This document shows positions 19,614 through 28,978 of a stretch of 64,000 bases of DNA, one piece after another. A program made the translations under genes and the position numbers. The notes under the pieces are model-generated. The model was not told the DNA's origin. It made no database searches and saw only the letters and a program-made list of their open reading frames with translations. Source of the DNA: Rivularia sp. PCC 7116 (GTDB lineage: Bacteria > Cyanobacteriota > Cyanobacteriia > Cyanobacteriales > Nostocaceae); the NCBI RefSeq assembly GCF_000316665.1, contig NC_019678.1, forward strand, positions 2,852,001 to 2,916,000, in the 5' to 3' direction. Within the stretch, counting starts at the first letter, position 1, and each line of letters starts with the position of its first letter.

Positions 19614-19635
19614 AAATACTGCATTTAAAAGATTT

Positions 19636-19671
19636 TGTTAGTAGCGTGAAGAATTCGGGAACCATAACTTC
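19636..19671 (+). promoter_or_regulatory. Seventh leader box, with no TpsA gene behind it
   Basis: TGTTAG at 19636-19641 and GGGAACCATAACTTC at 19657-19671. The next gene is the CHAT gene 150 bases further on. The box is either the CHAT promoter or a scar of a lost TpsA copy. Just after it, 19707-19721 (TATAGCGGTTTTCAG) resembles one end of the palindromic repeat at 34214-34318. Confidence 0.4.
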
Positions 19672-19823
19672 AGAAAATAAAATAAAATTATCGTTACAAA
19701 TTCAAATATAGCGGTTTTCAGTTGGGTGAAGTAAACATTAATATGACCTCACTCACTCAACCTCAGCCTTTCCCATCTCCTTACGAAGCAGAGGGAAGTC
19801 ATACGGCGGAGTGGGGTTAATTA

Positions 19824-22433
19824 ATGATTCTATTTACAGTTATCAAAATAATTAAAATGATTTATCCTTTTCAAAAACGTCGCTGGCTGTATATCAGCCT
19901 TAGCTTGTTAAGTCTATTTGCAGTTGTAGTCTTACCTGTGTTTTGGAGTATTAATCCTGCAACTGCTTCTTTGAAAAAATCTTCAACCATAGCTATTAAA
20001 CAAACAAATTTAGATGTAAATCTATTAAATCAAGGAAGAGAACTGTATCGTCAAGGGCGTTTTGCGGAAGCTGCGAATATTTGGCAGATAGGAGCTAAGC
20101 AATATCAAATACAGAACGATACTTTAAACCAAGCCCTAACTTTAAGTTATCTTTCTTTAGCTCAACAGGAGTTACAGCAGCTAGATAATTCACAAAAATC
20201 AGTTACTAAAGCTTTGGAGTTATTAAAAACTGCTAAACCGACTCCCGACGCAATTGTCTGGGCACAGGTATTGAACACTCAAGCGGGTTTAGAACTGCAA
20301 ACTGGTAAAGCTAATGCTGCATTAGAAAGCTGGAAGCAAGCGCAGAAATATTACGAACAAGCAAAAGATAATATCGGAAGTTTAGGTAGTCAAATAAATC
20401 AGGCTCAAGCTTTGCAAAGTATGGGGTTTTATCGTCGCTCCAAAAAACAGCTTGAAGAAGTAAATAAAAAGTTGAAAGAGATGCCAGATTCGGAAATCAA
20501 AGTAAGTGCTTTGCGGAGTCTTGGTGTAACTTTGCAGTCAATGGGAATTTCTAAAGAGAGTCAAGATGTTCTCATCCAAGGTTATAAAACTGCGAAAAAA
20601 ATTAAGGCAGATAATCAAGTCAGCAGCATTTTACAGACTTTAGGTAAAACTGCTGTGGATTTAAAAGATCCTGATGATGCTTTGGTCTTTTTTGAAGAAG
20701 CTGAAAAAGCAGCGAACAATCCTCAAGATAAATTACAATCACGTTTGAAGCAGTTTAAATTATTTGCCGATTACGGTGTTCGTAGTCATGCGACTCCTTT
20801 AGCTCCTCAACTTTTTCGGCAACTCAACGAATTATCTCCGAGTCGTACATCTCTTTACAGCAGAATCAATTATATTGCGGCTTTAAATAAATTAGAGAAT
20901 TCCAGTCAAATTATACCTTTGAACAATTTGGGTGAAATGCTCGCAAAAACTGTTAAACAAGCCCGACAAATCGAAGATAAGCAAGCAGAAGCTTATGCTC
21001 TCAAACAATGGGGTGAGTTTTATCGTTTTACCGGACAGTTTTCTGAAGCCGAAAAGTTAACTAGGCAGTCTTTGGATATTGCTCGTCAATTGCAATCAGA
21101 AGATATTATTGCTCAATCGGCTTGGGAATTAGGACGGTTGCACAAACAGCAAAATAAAAACAAAGAGGCGATCGCCGACTACACCGAAGCCGTAAACGCT
21201 CTTAAAGCAATTCGCACGGATTTAGTCGCTGTGAATTCAGACGTACAGTTTTCATTCCGTGAAAGTGTAGAACCAGTTTATAGAGAATTGGTAGGATTAT
21301 TACTCGAAGATAAACCGGCTCAAGATAATCTCGTCCAAGCTAGAGATTTAATTGAATCATTACAGATTGCCGAGTTAGATAACTTTCTCAGAGAAGCTTG
21401 TTTGGATAAAGCCGAGCAAATTGACACAATTGATAAATCGGCAACAGTAGTGTATCCGATTATTCTCGAAGACCGTTTAGCAGTTATTTATTCTAAAGCG
21501 GGAGAGCAACTATCTTACAGCATTATTAATAAATCTAAGCAAGACATCGAACAAACTCTAAGGGAGCTATCGGGAGCTTTAAATCCAGTCTCCGACATCC
21601 GAAAACGCAATATTCTATCTAAACAAGTCTATGAGTGGCTAATTTCTCCGTTGGAAAATCAAGCAAATCTGAAAGATACTAAAACCTTAGTATTCGTTTT
21701 AGATGGTTTGCTGCGGAATATACCGATGTCAGCACTTTATGATGGCGAGCAATATTTAGTTGAGAAGTATGCCGTCACCCTCTCACCGGGATTGCAACTG
21801 ATGAAGGGAGCATCTTTAAAATCGAACAACATCAAAGCTGTTGTTGCCGGGATTAGCGAAGCTCGTTCTGGTTTTAGTTCGCTTCCAGGGGTGAAGTCTG
21901 AAGTCAAACAAATCTCCAATAAGGTAAATTCCACTTCGACTTTGCTTAACGATAATCTGACAGAGGCAAGTCTTTCGGCAAAAGTAAAAAATGCTTCTGT
22001 AAATGTAGTTCACCTCGCTACCCACGGACAGTTTAGTTCTCGCTTGGACGATACTTTTCTGCTTACTTGGGATGGACAAATTAATATCAAAGAACTTTCA
22101 GAACTATTAAGAAATCGACAAAGCAGACAGTCTAAAAATATAGATCTATTAGTTTTAAGCGCTTGCGATACAGCCGCAGGAGACAATCGTGCTGTCTTGG
22201 GCTTAGCAGGCTTAGCTGTTAAATCGGGGGCACGTTCCACCATCGCCTCTTTATGGCCGGTGAAAGATAAAGCCACAGTCGCCTTGATGAATAGCTTTTA
22301 TGAAAATCTATTAAAACCAGGAACCACAAAAGCAGAAGCCCTTAGACAAGCTCAGGTAGAGCTAATGAAAAATACAGACTTTAAAGAACCGTTTTTCTGG
22401 TCTGCATTTGTTTTAGTCGGAAATTGGCAGTAA
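19824..22433 (+). CDS. TPR-CHAT domain protein (caspase/separase-like protease candidate)
   Basis: Protein of 869 residues. An N-terminal basic and hydrophobic stretch (about residues 16-40, RRWLYISLSLLSLFAVVVL) suggests export or membrane anchoring. Helical TPR-type repeats fill about 50-480. A CHAT domain covers about 580-869. The catalytic dyad is present: His734 in LATHG and Cys781 in LSACDTA, with the conserved tail FFWSAFVLVGNW. CHAT proteins are clan CD-type cysteine peptidases; some act on partner proteins recognised by the TPRs. It lies 210 bases after six TpsA genes, so those exoproteins are candidate substrates or partners (inference). The start at 19824 is tentative: no clear ribosome site, and an ATG at 19857 would keep the hydrophobic segment. 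Confidence 0.88.
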   Translation: MILFTVIKIIKMIYPFQKRRWLYISLSLLSLFAVVVLPVFWSINPATASLKKSSTIAIKQTNLDVNLLNQGRELYRQGRFAEAANIWQIGAKQYQIQNDTLNQALTLSYLSLAQQELQQLDNSQKSVTKALELLKTAKPTPDAIVWAQVLNTQAGLELQTGKANAALESWKQAQKYYEQAKDNIGSLGSQINQAQALQSMGFYRRSKKQLEEVNKKLKEMPDSEIKVSALRSLGVTLQSMGISKESQDVLIQGYKTAKKIKADNQVSSILQTLGKTAVDLKDPDDALVFFEEAEKAANNPQDKLQSRLKQFKLFADYGVRSHATPLAPQLFRQLNELSPSRTSLYSRINYIAALNKLENSSQIIPLNNLGEMLAKTVKQARQIEDKQAEAYALKQWGEFYRFTGQFSEAEKLTRQSLDIARQLQSEDIIAQSAWELGRLHKQQNKNKEAIADYTEAVNALKAIRTDLVAVNSDVQFSFRESVEPVYRELVGLLLEDKPAQDNLVQARDLIESLQIAELDNFLREACLDKAEQIDTIDKSATVVYPIILEDRLAVIYSKAGEQLSYSIINKSKQDIEQTLRELSGALNPVSDIRKRNILSKQVYEWLISPLENQANLKDTKTLVFVLDGLLRNIPMSALYDGEQYLVEKYAVTLSPGLQLMKGASLKSNNIKAVVAGISEARSGFSSLPGVKSEVKQISNKVNSTSTLLNDNLTEASLSAKVKNASVNVVHLATHGQFSSRLDDTFLLTWDGQINIKELSELLRNRQSRQSKNIDLLVLSACDTAAGDNRAVLGLAGLAVKSGARSTIASLWPVKDKATVALMNSFYENLLKPGTTKAEALRQAQVELMKNTDFKEPFFWSAFVLVGNWQ

Positions 22434-22712
22434 ACAGCGAGCAGCGGGCAGTTACAACTTAGCAATTTAAATTGAACTTCCTCTACTCGCTAACTTCTAA
22501 TTACTATACTTTATTTAACATTCTTCTACGTAGTTTCATCACTCCGGATCGGAAGTAATTTTTTTAAAATATAAATAGTGTTTTGATTCGGTTCCGGATC
22601 GATTAAAGCCATTTTGAAAAGCGTTTTAAAATTTAATTTTGTTAAAAAATAGTCAGCATGTGCCAAATAAAAAAGTTTTTACGAGCGTCTACATTCCCAA
22701 TAAGAATTAAAA

Positions 22713-23774
22713 ATGAAACAAAGAATACTTATTAGTACTTTAGGGTTCGCTCTCATTATTAGCGCCGCATGGGTACCATCGCAGAAGGTTAGCGCTGTTT
22801 CGTTCACCTCGCCAGATAAGAGTTCACCAAATAAATCGACTGGTGGGGCTTCTCGTGGTGGCTTATTTACTCCTAAAGAAGGTGAATCTACTCTTAATGA
22901 AGGTACTGGGGGAGCAAGTCGTGGTTTATTTACTCCTGAAGAAGGTGAATCTACTCTTAATAGAGGTACTACTGGTGGAGCAAGCCGTGGTTTATTTACT
23001 CCTGATTCGAGACAACCTGCTCCTGAAATAGGTACTTCGTCGGGTGGAGGAAGTCGCGGTCTATTTACTCCTGATTCGAGACAACCTGCTCCTGAAATAG
23101 GTACTTCGTCGGGTGGAGGAAGTCGTGGTGAATTATTTGCTCCTGATTCGAGACAACCTGCTCCTGAAATAGGTACCTCTGGTGGAGGTTCTAGAGAGGG
23201 TCGCCGTTATTTAAATTTGCCTAATACCACCCCAGAAGAACCTGCAGCTATTTTGGCACTTCTACCTCAAAGTTACTTCGGAACAACTATTTCCCAACGT
23301 GCTGAAATTTTGGTTTATGTACCCAGAACCCAGGCAATAGAAGGTGTTTTTAGTCTCAAAGATGCTGAAGGCAATACTGTACATGAAATGAATGTACCAA
23401 TATCTGGTAGATCTGAAGTTATTTCTATCAAAGTGCCAACAGAGTTGAAACTAGAGAAAAATTATCAGTGGTTTTTAGCATTAAAAATTGATGGAGAACT
23501 CACTACTAGAACACCTTATGTTGATGGTTGGATTAAGCGCATCACACCAAATCGAGAAATAGCAGCATCAATGCAGCAAGGTGACTTACTTAAGCAAGCT
23601 GAGGCTCTTGGCAAGCATGGTGTTTGGTATGATTGCGTCGCAACTTTAGCTAAACTAAGAACTACTCAGCCAAACAATACAAACTTAGACAAAGAATGGT
23701 CGGAATTACTTGAATCTGTAGAACTTCAACAGATTGAAAAAGCTCCAATTGTGGCAAGCAATTTTAAATCTTAA
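22713..23774 (+). CDS. DUF928 domain protein with N-terminal tandem repeats
   Basis: Exported protein of 353 residues. The signal peptide (MKQRILISTLGFALIISAAW) is followed by five copies of a Gly/Ser/Pro-rich unit of 22-23 residues, GGASRGLFTPEEGESTLN or GGGSRGLFTPDSRQPAPE (about 44-156). The DUF928 region (about 165-350) contains LALLPQSYFGTTISQRAEILVYVP and WFLALKIDGE. DUF928 is found mainly in cyanobacteria and has no established function; I recall it near CHASE2 and CHAT genes in other genomes. It lies between the CHAT gene and the CHASE2 kinase, and a strong hairpin follows. It may be a periplasmic partner of the locus. Confidence 0.85.
   Translation: MKQRILISTLGFALIISAAWVPSQKVSAVSFTSPDKSSPNKSTGGASRGGLFTPKEGESTLNEGTGGASRGLFTPEEGESTLNRGTTGGASRGLFTPDSRQPAPEIGTSSGGGSRGLFTPDSRQPAPEIGTSSGGGSRGELFAPDSRQPAPEIGTSGGGSREGRRYLNLPNTTPEEPAAILALLPQSYFGTTISQRAEILVYVPRTQAIEGVFSLKDAEGNTVHEMNVPISGRSEVISIKVPTELKLEKNYQWFLALKIDGELTTRTPYVDGWIKRITPNREIAASMQQGDLLKQAEALGKHGVWYDCVATLAKLRTTQPNNTNLDKEWSELLESVELQQIEKAPIVASNFKS
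22842..23180 (+). repeat. In-frame tandem repeats of 66 and 69 bp
   Basis: Five head-to-tail units begin at 22842, 22908, 22974, 23043 and 23112 (periods 66, 66, 69, 69 bp). The last three share long identical stretches such as CTCCTGATTCGAGACAACCT. All periods are multiples of three, so copy number can change without breaking the DUF928 frame. A partial sixth start (GGTGGAGG) is at 23181. Confidence 0.9.
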
Positions 23775-23799
23775 CGGCGAATTTTAGTTTTGGAATTAC

Positions 23800-23835
23800 T
23801 AACGAGACGGTTTCAAATAGGAAATCGTCTCGTTA
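23800..23835 (+). terminator. Strong hairpin after DUF928 gene
   Basis: TAACGAGACGGTTTC at 23800-23814 and GAAATCGTCTCGTTA at 23821-23835 form a 15-bp stem (one wobble) with a 6-base loop. The T-tract after it is weak. It probably ends the upstream transcript and separates it from the kinase operon. The rest of 23775-24065 is AT-rich with no gene seen. Confidence 0.7.
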
Positions 23836-24065
23836 CTATTTCATCTTAGACTTACTTTCACGGCAATTTTTTTAATTAAACACTTTAATTTTGAAGATAT
23901 AAGCATATTTAATTCGCTCTTATAGAAAGTTTATTTCCCCTCCAATGTTCTCTTTATAACATCAAAAAACAACAAGATATATGCATTTTTTAATTAACTA
24001 TAAGTTTCTGGTTTATATCTATATATCTAATTCAAAATCTAAAATATAAAACCTAAAATATATTT

Positions 24066-26909
24066 ATGTGGCGTAAATTTAAATCTTTGTTTAAAAGAAA
24101 CAAAAGTCTTTTTATTATTACTCCTACAGTCACTGTTGCTGTTGCGATCGCACAGGGATTAGGATTATTTAATTTATCGGAATGGCGAGTTAGAGATTCT
24201 TTTTTTAGCTTGCGTTCTCAATTGGAAGGTAAACAGGATTTAGCTTCGGAGATTGTTGTTGTTACTATTGATGAAAAAGATATTCAATCTGTAGGTAAAT
24301 GGCCCATTCCCGATTCAGCACTTGCGGATTTAATCCAAAAAATTAAATTACAAAAGCCTCGTTCAATTGGTTTAGATTTATACCGAGATTTGCCAGAAGG
24401 GGAAGGGCACGAGGAACTTGTCAAAGTTTTTCAAACGACTCCTAACTTATTTGGAGTTGAGAAAATTACGGGAGAGAAAGTTAAGCCACCTCCGGAGTTG
24501 AAGAAGAAAGGACAGGTGGGTTTAGCCGACTTGGTTTTAGATGGCGATCGCCACGTGCGACGTGCGTTGTTAACAGCAGTGGATAAGGATGATAAAGATA
24601 CCGAAAAGGGAGGTTTAGCCACTCTTGTTGCTTTAAAGTATCTGGAAGCGGACAAAATTGCATTAGAACCTGTGGAGCCAAAACAGCAAAAATACAGGTT
24701 GGGTAAACAAATACATATGCCGTTAAAAGTCGGGGAAGCCGGTTATACTAAAGACGATTTAGGCGGATACCAGATTTTACTTAACTGGTGTGGTTCTGAA
24801 GATGCATTTACCAGACTAAAAATGCGCGATGTGATATCTGGGAAAATACCAAAAGACATAATGCGCGATCGTATTGTATTTATTGGTTCAACTGCTTCGA
24901 GTACTAATGATTTTTTTGCTACTCCTTTTAGTTCTTCTTGGTTCACTGCGGGAAGTCCAACGCCAGGGGTTATTGTTCATGCCAATATCGCTTTGCAATT
25001 GATAAAAGGAGCAAAAACTGGAAATGCTAACTTAAAGGGTTTTTCGGGAATATATCTTCCGTTTTGGATAGCTCTTTGTTCGGCTATCGGTTCAATTGGT
25101 AGTTGGAGTTTGGCAAGAACTCATAAAAAAAAGCTTCTTCCGGGAGGTAATATTCTATGGGCAACTGTAGGGCTTACTGCGGGATTAATTGGTGGTAGCT
25201 ACTATATATTTTTGAGAGGTTTGTTAATACCAGTCACTCCAGCTTTAACGGCTTTCATTAGTAGTGTAATTGCAACTACTAATGCTTATAAACAGAAGAA
25301 AATTGAAGAAAGCTACCGTCAATTAGAAACTGCTAATAACCAGCTAGAAATTGCCAATAATAAATTATTAGACTATTCCAAAACCTTAGAAATAAGAGTA
25401 GAAGAAAGAACCCATGAATTAAAAGAAGCTAAACTTGCTGCTGATGCTGCGAATCAAGCCAAAAGTGATTTTTTGGCAAATATGAGTCACGAATTACGAA
25501 CTCCACTAAACGGCATTCTCGGCTACGCTCAGGTATTAGAACGGAAGGCTGATATTACGGGAAAAAATTTAGAAAGTGTAGGTATTATTCATCAATGTGG
25601 CTCGCACCTGTTAATGTTGATTAACGATATTTTAGACCTTTCTAAAATTGAAGCTCGTAAGTTAGAACTGTTTGCGAATACAGTTCATTTACCGAATTTT
25701 TTGAATAGTGTTAATGAAATTTGTCGGATTAGAGCCGAACAAAAGGGTATTTCGTTTAATGTTGTTTTAGACAAAAATTTACCCGTTGCTGTAGAGGTTG
25801 ATGAAAAACGCTTGCGGCAAGTATTGATTAATTTAATCGGTAATGCAATTAAATTCACCGATGAAGGTGGAGTTACTTTCAGAGTTAATCGTCTCCAACA
25901 ACAGAATATAGATGAAGATAAAAATAATTCATCTTGCACAATTAGCTTCTGTATCGAGGATACGGGTGTTGGTATGTCGCCCGAGCAATTGCAGAAAATC
26001 TTCAAACCCTTCGAGCAAGTTGGCGATGCAGGAAAACGTCCCGATGGTACTGGATTGGGATTGACAATCAGTCAAAGAATTACGGCATTAATGGGAAGTG
26101 AAATTCAGGTAGAAAGCACTTTAGATAAAGGAAGTACTTTCTCCGTGCAATTGACAATGCCTGTTAACAACGAGTATGCAGCACAAATCAATTTAAATCA
26201 ACAACAAATTATTGGCATTCAAGGAAATACACCACAAATTTTGATTGTTGAAGATGATAAAAACCATCTGAGCATCTTAAGAAATTTACTACAGTCAATC
26301 GGCTTTGAGACTTTAGAAGCAATAGATGGTGTAGAAGGATTAAACTCAGCCATAGAAAACAATCCAGATGTTATTTTACTGGATTTAGCAATGCCCAATA
26401 TGGATGGCTTTGAATTAATGGTGAAACTTCAAGGCAATGCTCAAACATCTTCTATTCCCATAATAGTTTCTAGCGCTAGTGTTTTTGATGCAGACAAACA
26501 ACGTAGTTTAGAGGCAGGAGCAAAAACCTTCTTGGCAAAACCCCTTCAGGTAGAAGAATTAACCAAAACATTAGGAAATCTCTTAAAGTTGGAATGGATT
26601 TACGATACCTCTAGTCCAAATGTTGGTAATGCAATGCAATCACAAACTTCGATGGCATCTGACAATCCAAAAGAATTGATGGAAGCACCAATAATTCCCC
26701 CATCAGAGGAAATTGTGCAGCAGCTATATCATTTAGCAATGATGGGAGATATTCCAGCACTTGAGGGAATACTAGAAAAAACAGTAGCCCAAGACAACCA
26801 ATTACTTGGTTTCGCAAACGAAATAACTAAGCTTACTGCGAATTTTCAAACCTCGAAAATTCGTAAATTTCTCAAACAGTTTCTAGCTAAGGAGCAAACC
26901 CAAAAATGA
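24066..26909 (+). CDS. CHASE2 hybrid sensor histidine kinase
   Basis: Membrane sensor kinase of 947 residues. The order is: an N-terminal membrane segment (about 17-37), an extracytoplasmic CHASE2 domain (about 45-320, including [10 protein letters not shown]), three membrane helices (about 325-405), a coiled linker, HisKA with phospho-acceptor His475 in [11 protein letters not shown], HATPase with N-box [20 protein letters not shown] and GTGLGLTIS, and a receiver with Asp773 in [12 protein letters not shown] helical C-terminal extension of about 90 residues follows. All catalytic residues are present. The CHASE2 ligand is unknown. The stop overlaps the next gene's start by four bases (ATGA), so the two are translationally coupled. 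Proximity to the TpsA-CHAT-DUF928 genes suggests it senses a surface or envelope state. Confidence 0.93.
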   Translation: MWRKFKSLFKRNKSLFIITPTVTVAVAIAQGLGLFNLSEWRVRDSFFSLRSQLEGKQDLASEIVVVTIDEKDIQSVGKWPIPDSALADLIQKIKLQKPRSIGLDLYRDLPEGEGHEELVKVFQTTPNLFGVEKITGEKVKPPPELKKKGQVGLADLVLDGDRHVRRALLTAVDKDDKDTEKGGLATLVALKYLEADKIALEPVEPKQQKYRLGKQIHMPLKVGEAGYTKDDLGGYQILLNWCGSEDAFTRLKMRDVISGKIPKDIMRDRIVFIGSTASSTNDFFATPFSSSWFTAGSPTPGVIVHANIALQLIKGAKTGNANLKGFSGIYLPFWIALCSAIGSIGSWSLARTHKKKLLPGGNILWATVGLTAGLIGGSYYIFLRGLLIPVTPALTAFISSVIATTNAYKQKKIEESYRQLETANNQLEIANNKLLDYSKTLEIRVEERTHELKEAKLAADAANQAKSDFLANMSHELRTPLNGILGYAQVLERKADITGKNLESVGIIHQCGSHLLMLINDILDLSKIEARKLELFANTVHLPNFLNSVNEICRIRAEQKGISFNVVLDKNLPVAVEVDEKRLRQVLINLIGNAIKFTDEGGVTFRVNRLQQQNIDEDKNNSSCTISFCIEDTGVGMSPEQLQKIFKPFEQVGDAGKRPDGTGLGLTISQRITALMGSEIQVESTLDKGSTFSVQLTMPVNNEYAAQINLNQQQIIGIQGNTPQILIVEDDKNHLSILRNLLQSIGFETLEAIDGVEGLNSAIENNPDVILLDLAMPNMDGFELMVKLQGNAQTSSIPIIVSSASVFDADKQRSLEAGAKTFLAKPLQVEELTKTLGNLLKLEWIYDTSSPNVGNAMQSQTSMASDNPKELMEAPIIPPSEEIVQQLYHLAMMGDIPALEGILEKTVAQDNQLLGFANEITKLTANFQTSKIRKFLKQFLAKEQTQK

Positions 26910-28204
26910 ACGATATTTTATCCCAAACAATGCATATTCTTTTGGTTGACGACAATCCAACCAATCTTAAAGTATTATTTGAAGCGATAGGGGGTTACGG
27001 CTGGAAAGCACTAATGGCAACTGACGGAGAATCGGCAATTGAGCAAGCAGAATATGCAAAACCAGATTTAATTCTTCTTGATGTAATGATGCCAGGTATC
27101 GATGGGTTTGAAACTTGTCGCAGGTTAAAAGCTAATCCCATTACCCAAAATATCCCGGTTATTTTCATGACTGCTCTTTCCGACAGTACAGATAAAGTCA
27201 GAGGTTTAGAAATTGGAGCAGTTGATTACATTACCAAACCTTTTCAACAACAAGAAGTTATTGCTCGATTAAAACTGCATTTAAAACTGTCTCTACTCAC
27301 CCGCAGTCTTGAGCAACAGGTACAACAACGTACCGCAGAATTAAGCCAATCTGTTGAGCAGCTACAGCAAGCCCAATTACAATTAGTTCAAAGCGAAAAA
27401 ATGTCAACTTTGGGGCAACTTGTCGCAGGCATCGGACATGAAATTAATAACCCAGTTGGTTTTATTAGTGGAAGTTGCTCAAACATCGAAGAATACATCA
27501 ACGATCTCTTTAGTTTAGTCAAACTTCAACAAGAAAAGTTATCGGATTCAGATGATGAAGAAATCGAAGAACTTATCGAAGAAATTGACTTAGAGTATTT
27601 GATGGAAGATTTACCGAAACTGATGAAATCAATGCATCAAGGAATCGCTCGTTTAAAAGATATCAGTTTATCTCTAAGAACTTTTGCCCGTACTGACAAT
27701 GCATCTAAAATAGAATATCAGCTTCATGAAGGATTAAACAGTACTTTAATGCTACTTAAACATCGCCTCAAAGATTCAGGAGATCGTCCGAAAATTGAAA
27801 TTATTAGGAATTACAGCGAACTACCACCAATAAACTGCTATCCCGGACAATTAAATCAGGTATTTATGAATATCATCGCTAATGCAATTGATGCATTTGA
27901 CGATTTACATGAAAATCACAGTGAATCAAAAGCAAATTTACCATACAGTATCATCATACATACATCTGTAGATTCTACACAAAATACTGTTTCAATCGGC
28001 ATCGAAGATAATGCCTTAGGAATGACTCCTGAAGTACAAGATCGCATTTTTGAGCAATCTTTTACAACTAAACCTGTAGGCAAAGGAACTGGATTGGGAC
28101 TAGCGATTAGCCACCAAATAATTGTCGATAAACACAAAGGGAAAATAGAATGTATATCAAATACTGGTAAAAAAACTAAATTCATCATTACTCTCCCAAT
28201 TTAG
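26906..28204 (+). CDS. Response regulator-histidine kinase (REC-HisKA-HATPase)
   Basis: Soluble two-component protein of 432 residues. The receiver domain (about 10-125) has Asp59 in [10 protein letters not shown] and Lys in YITKPF. A coiled linker follows (about 130-165), then an HisKA-like segment with His178 in [12 protein letters not shown], and a HATPase domain (about 275-430) with [10 protein letters not shown] and GTGLGLAIS. There is no DNA-binding output domain. It starts within the stop of the CHASE2 kinase and so probably receives phosphate from it, then passes the signal by its own kinase core to a regulator not seen here. Confidence 0.92.
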   Translation: MNDILSQTMHILLVDDNPTNLKVLFEAIGGYGWKALMATDGESAIEQAEYAKPDLILLDVMMPGIDGFETCRRLKANPITQNIPVIFMTALSDSTDKVRGLEIGAVDYITKPFQQQEVIARLKLHLKLSLLTRSLEQQVQQRTAELSQSVEQLQQAQLQLVQSEKMSTLGQLVAGIGHEINNPVGFISGSCSNIEEYINDLFSLVKLQQEKLSDSDDEEIEELIEEIDLEYLMEDLPKLMKSMHQGIARLKDISLSLRTFARTDNASKIEYQLHEGLNSTLMLLKHRLKDSGDRPKIEIIRNYSELPPINCYPGQLNQVFMNIIANAIDAFDDLHENHSESKANLPYSIIIHTSVDSTQNTVSIGIEDNALGMTPEVQDRIFEQSFTTKPVGKGTGLGLAISHQIIVDKHKGKIECISNTGKKTKFIITLPI

Positions 28205-28324
28205 CTTTTATAGAATGCAATTGGGTGAATTTTTATGTATTAATACACTAAATAATTAAATTAGACAATTGTATCAATTGTATTTATAAAAAATATATTT
28301 ATAAAAAAACATATATTTTGAGAC

Positions 28325-28342
28325 TGGGAGCCGAAAAGCTCC
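28325..28342. terminator. Short hairpin between convergent genes
   Basis: TGGGAGC and GCTCCCC flank a CGAAAA loop. It lies between the plus-strand kinase and the minus-strand small membrane gene and could serve either; neither side has a clean T-tract. The rest of 28205-28480 is AT-rich spacer with CAATTCCCAATTACC-type cyanobacterial filler. Confidence 0.4.
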
Positions 28343-28480
28343 CCAATCGCAAAAGAGACAGATTATCTCAAGACAAAAAATATTTGCAACTACACCTAAC
28401 TTATTGATTCAGCAATCAGCTTAGTGCAATGATTGCTTCTATTGCTAATTACCAATAAGCAATTCCCAATTACCTACTAG

Positions 28481-28717
28481 CTACTCCCTACTCCCTTTCT
28501 TAAGTTTATATTCGTTTCGCTGCAATAATTTCTTAGTAGTAACTAAAACTATAACTAATAGCAAAGCTTGGATTTCCCAAGGAGCTAAAATCAAACTCAA
28601 AACAAGACTCATAATGGCAAATAAGCCCGCAAGATATCCCACTTCATCGCTACATCTATTAAAAATGTAACCAGTAATTACACAGATGGAAAGTGGAATT
28701 AGAAAAAACAAAGGCAT
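28481..28717 (-). CDS. Small membrane protein, function unknown
   Basis: A 78-residue reading frame with two hydrophobic helices (about 3-17 and 28-60) and a basic C-terminal tail (LLQRNEYKLKKGSRE), consistent with a small inner-membrane protein. GGAG lies about 11 bases before the ATG on the minus strand. I do not recognise a named family. It is separated from the convergent kinase gene by a hairpin and diverges from tex. The composition and the clear two-helix pattern make it more likely real than chance, but no function can be given. Confidence 0.55.
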   Translation of the reverse strand: MPLFFLIPLSICVITGYIFNRCSDEVGYLAGLFAIMSLVLSLILAPWEIQALLLVIVLVTTKKLLQRNEYKLKKGSRE

Positions 28718-28978
28718 CTTTTCTCAACTCCGAATTCAAAACATTTGCTGTTACACAAATGCGATAAAGCTGCTGCAAAAAGCTTATGTAACTAATGCTA
28801 CACCTGTTTGACCTTTTGCTACAACGTTGTGCTTATACAAACAGTGTCTCGGATTATAAATCCGAATGTTTTCTTATGGCGCGCGTATATTAGCTTATCA
28901 CTATATACTAGCGTCCTTAAAATAATATAGGGCGTAAAATTACCTTTTATGTAGTGTTATTTTAAGAATCGCAGGATA

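Noticed and set aside
22843-23031. Alternative plus-strand frame in the DUF928 repeats
   Set aside because: It is a leucine-rich shadow of the repeats and lacks a ribosome site; the main frame has a signal peptide and a recognisable domain.
22842-23180. Regular repeats considered as a CRISPR array
   Set aside because: The units are contiguous without unique spacers, 66-69 bp long, and in frame with the DUF928 protein.
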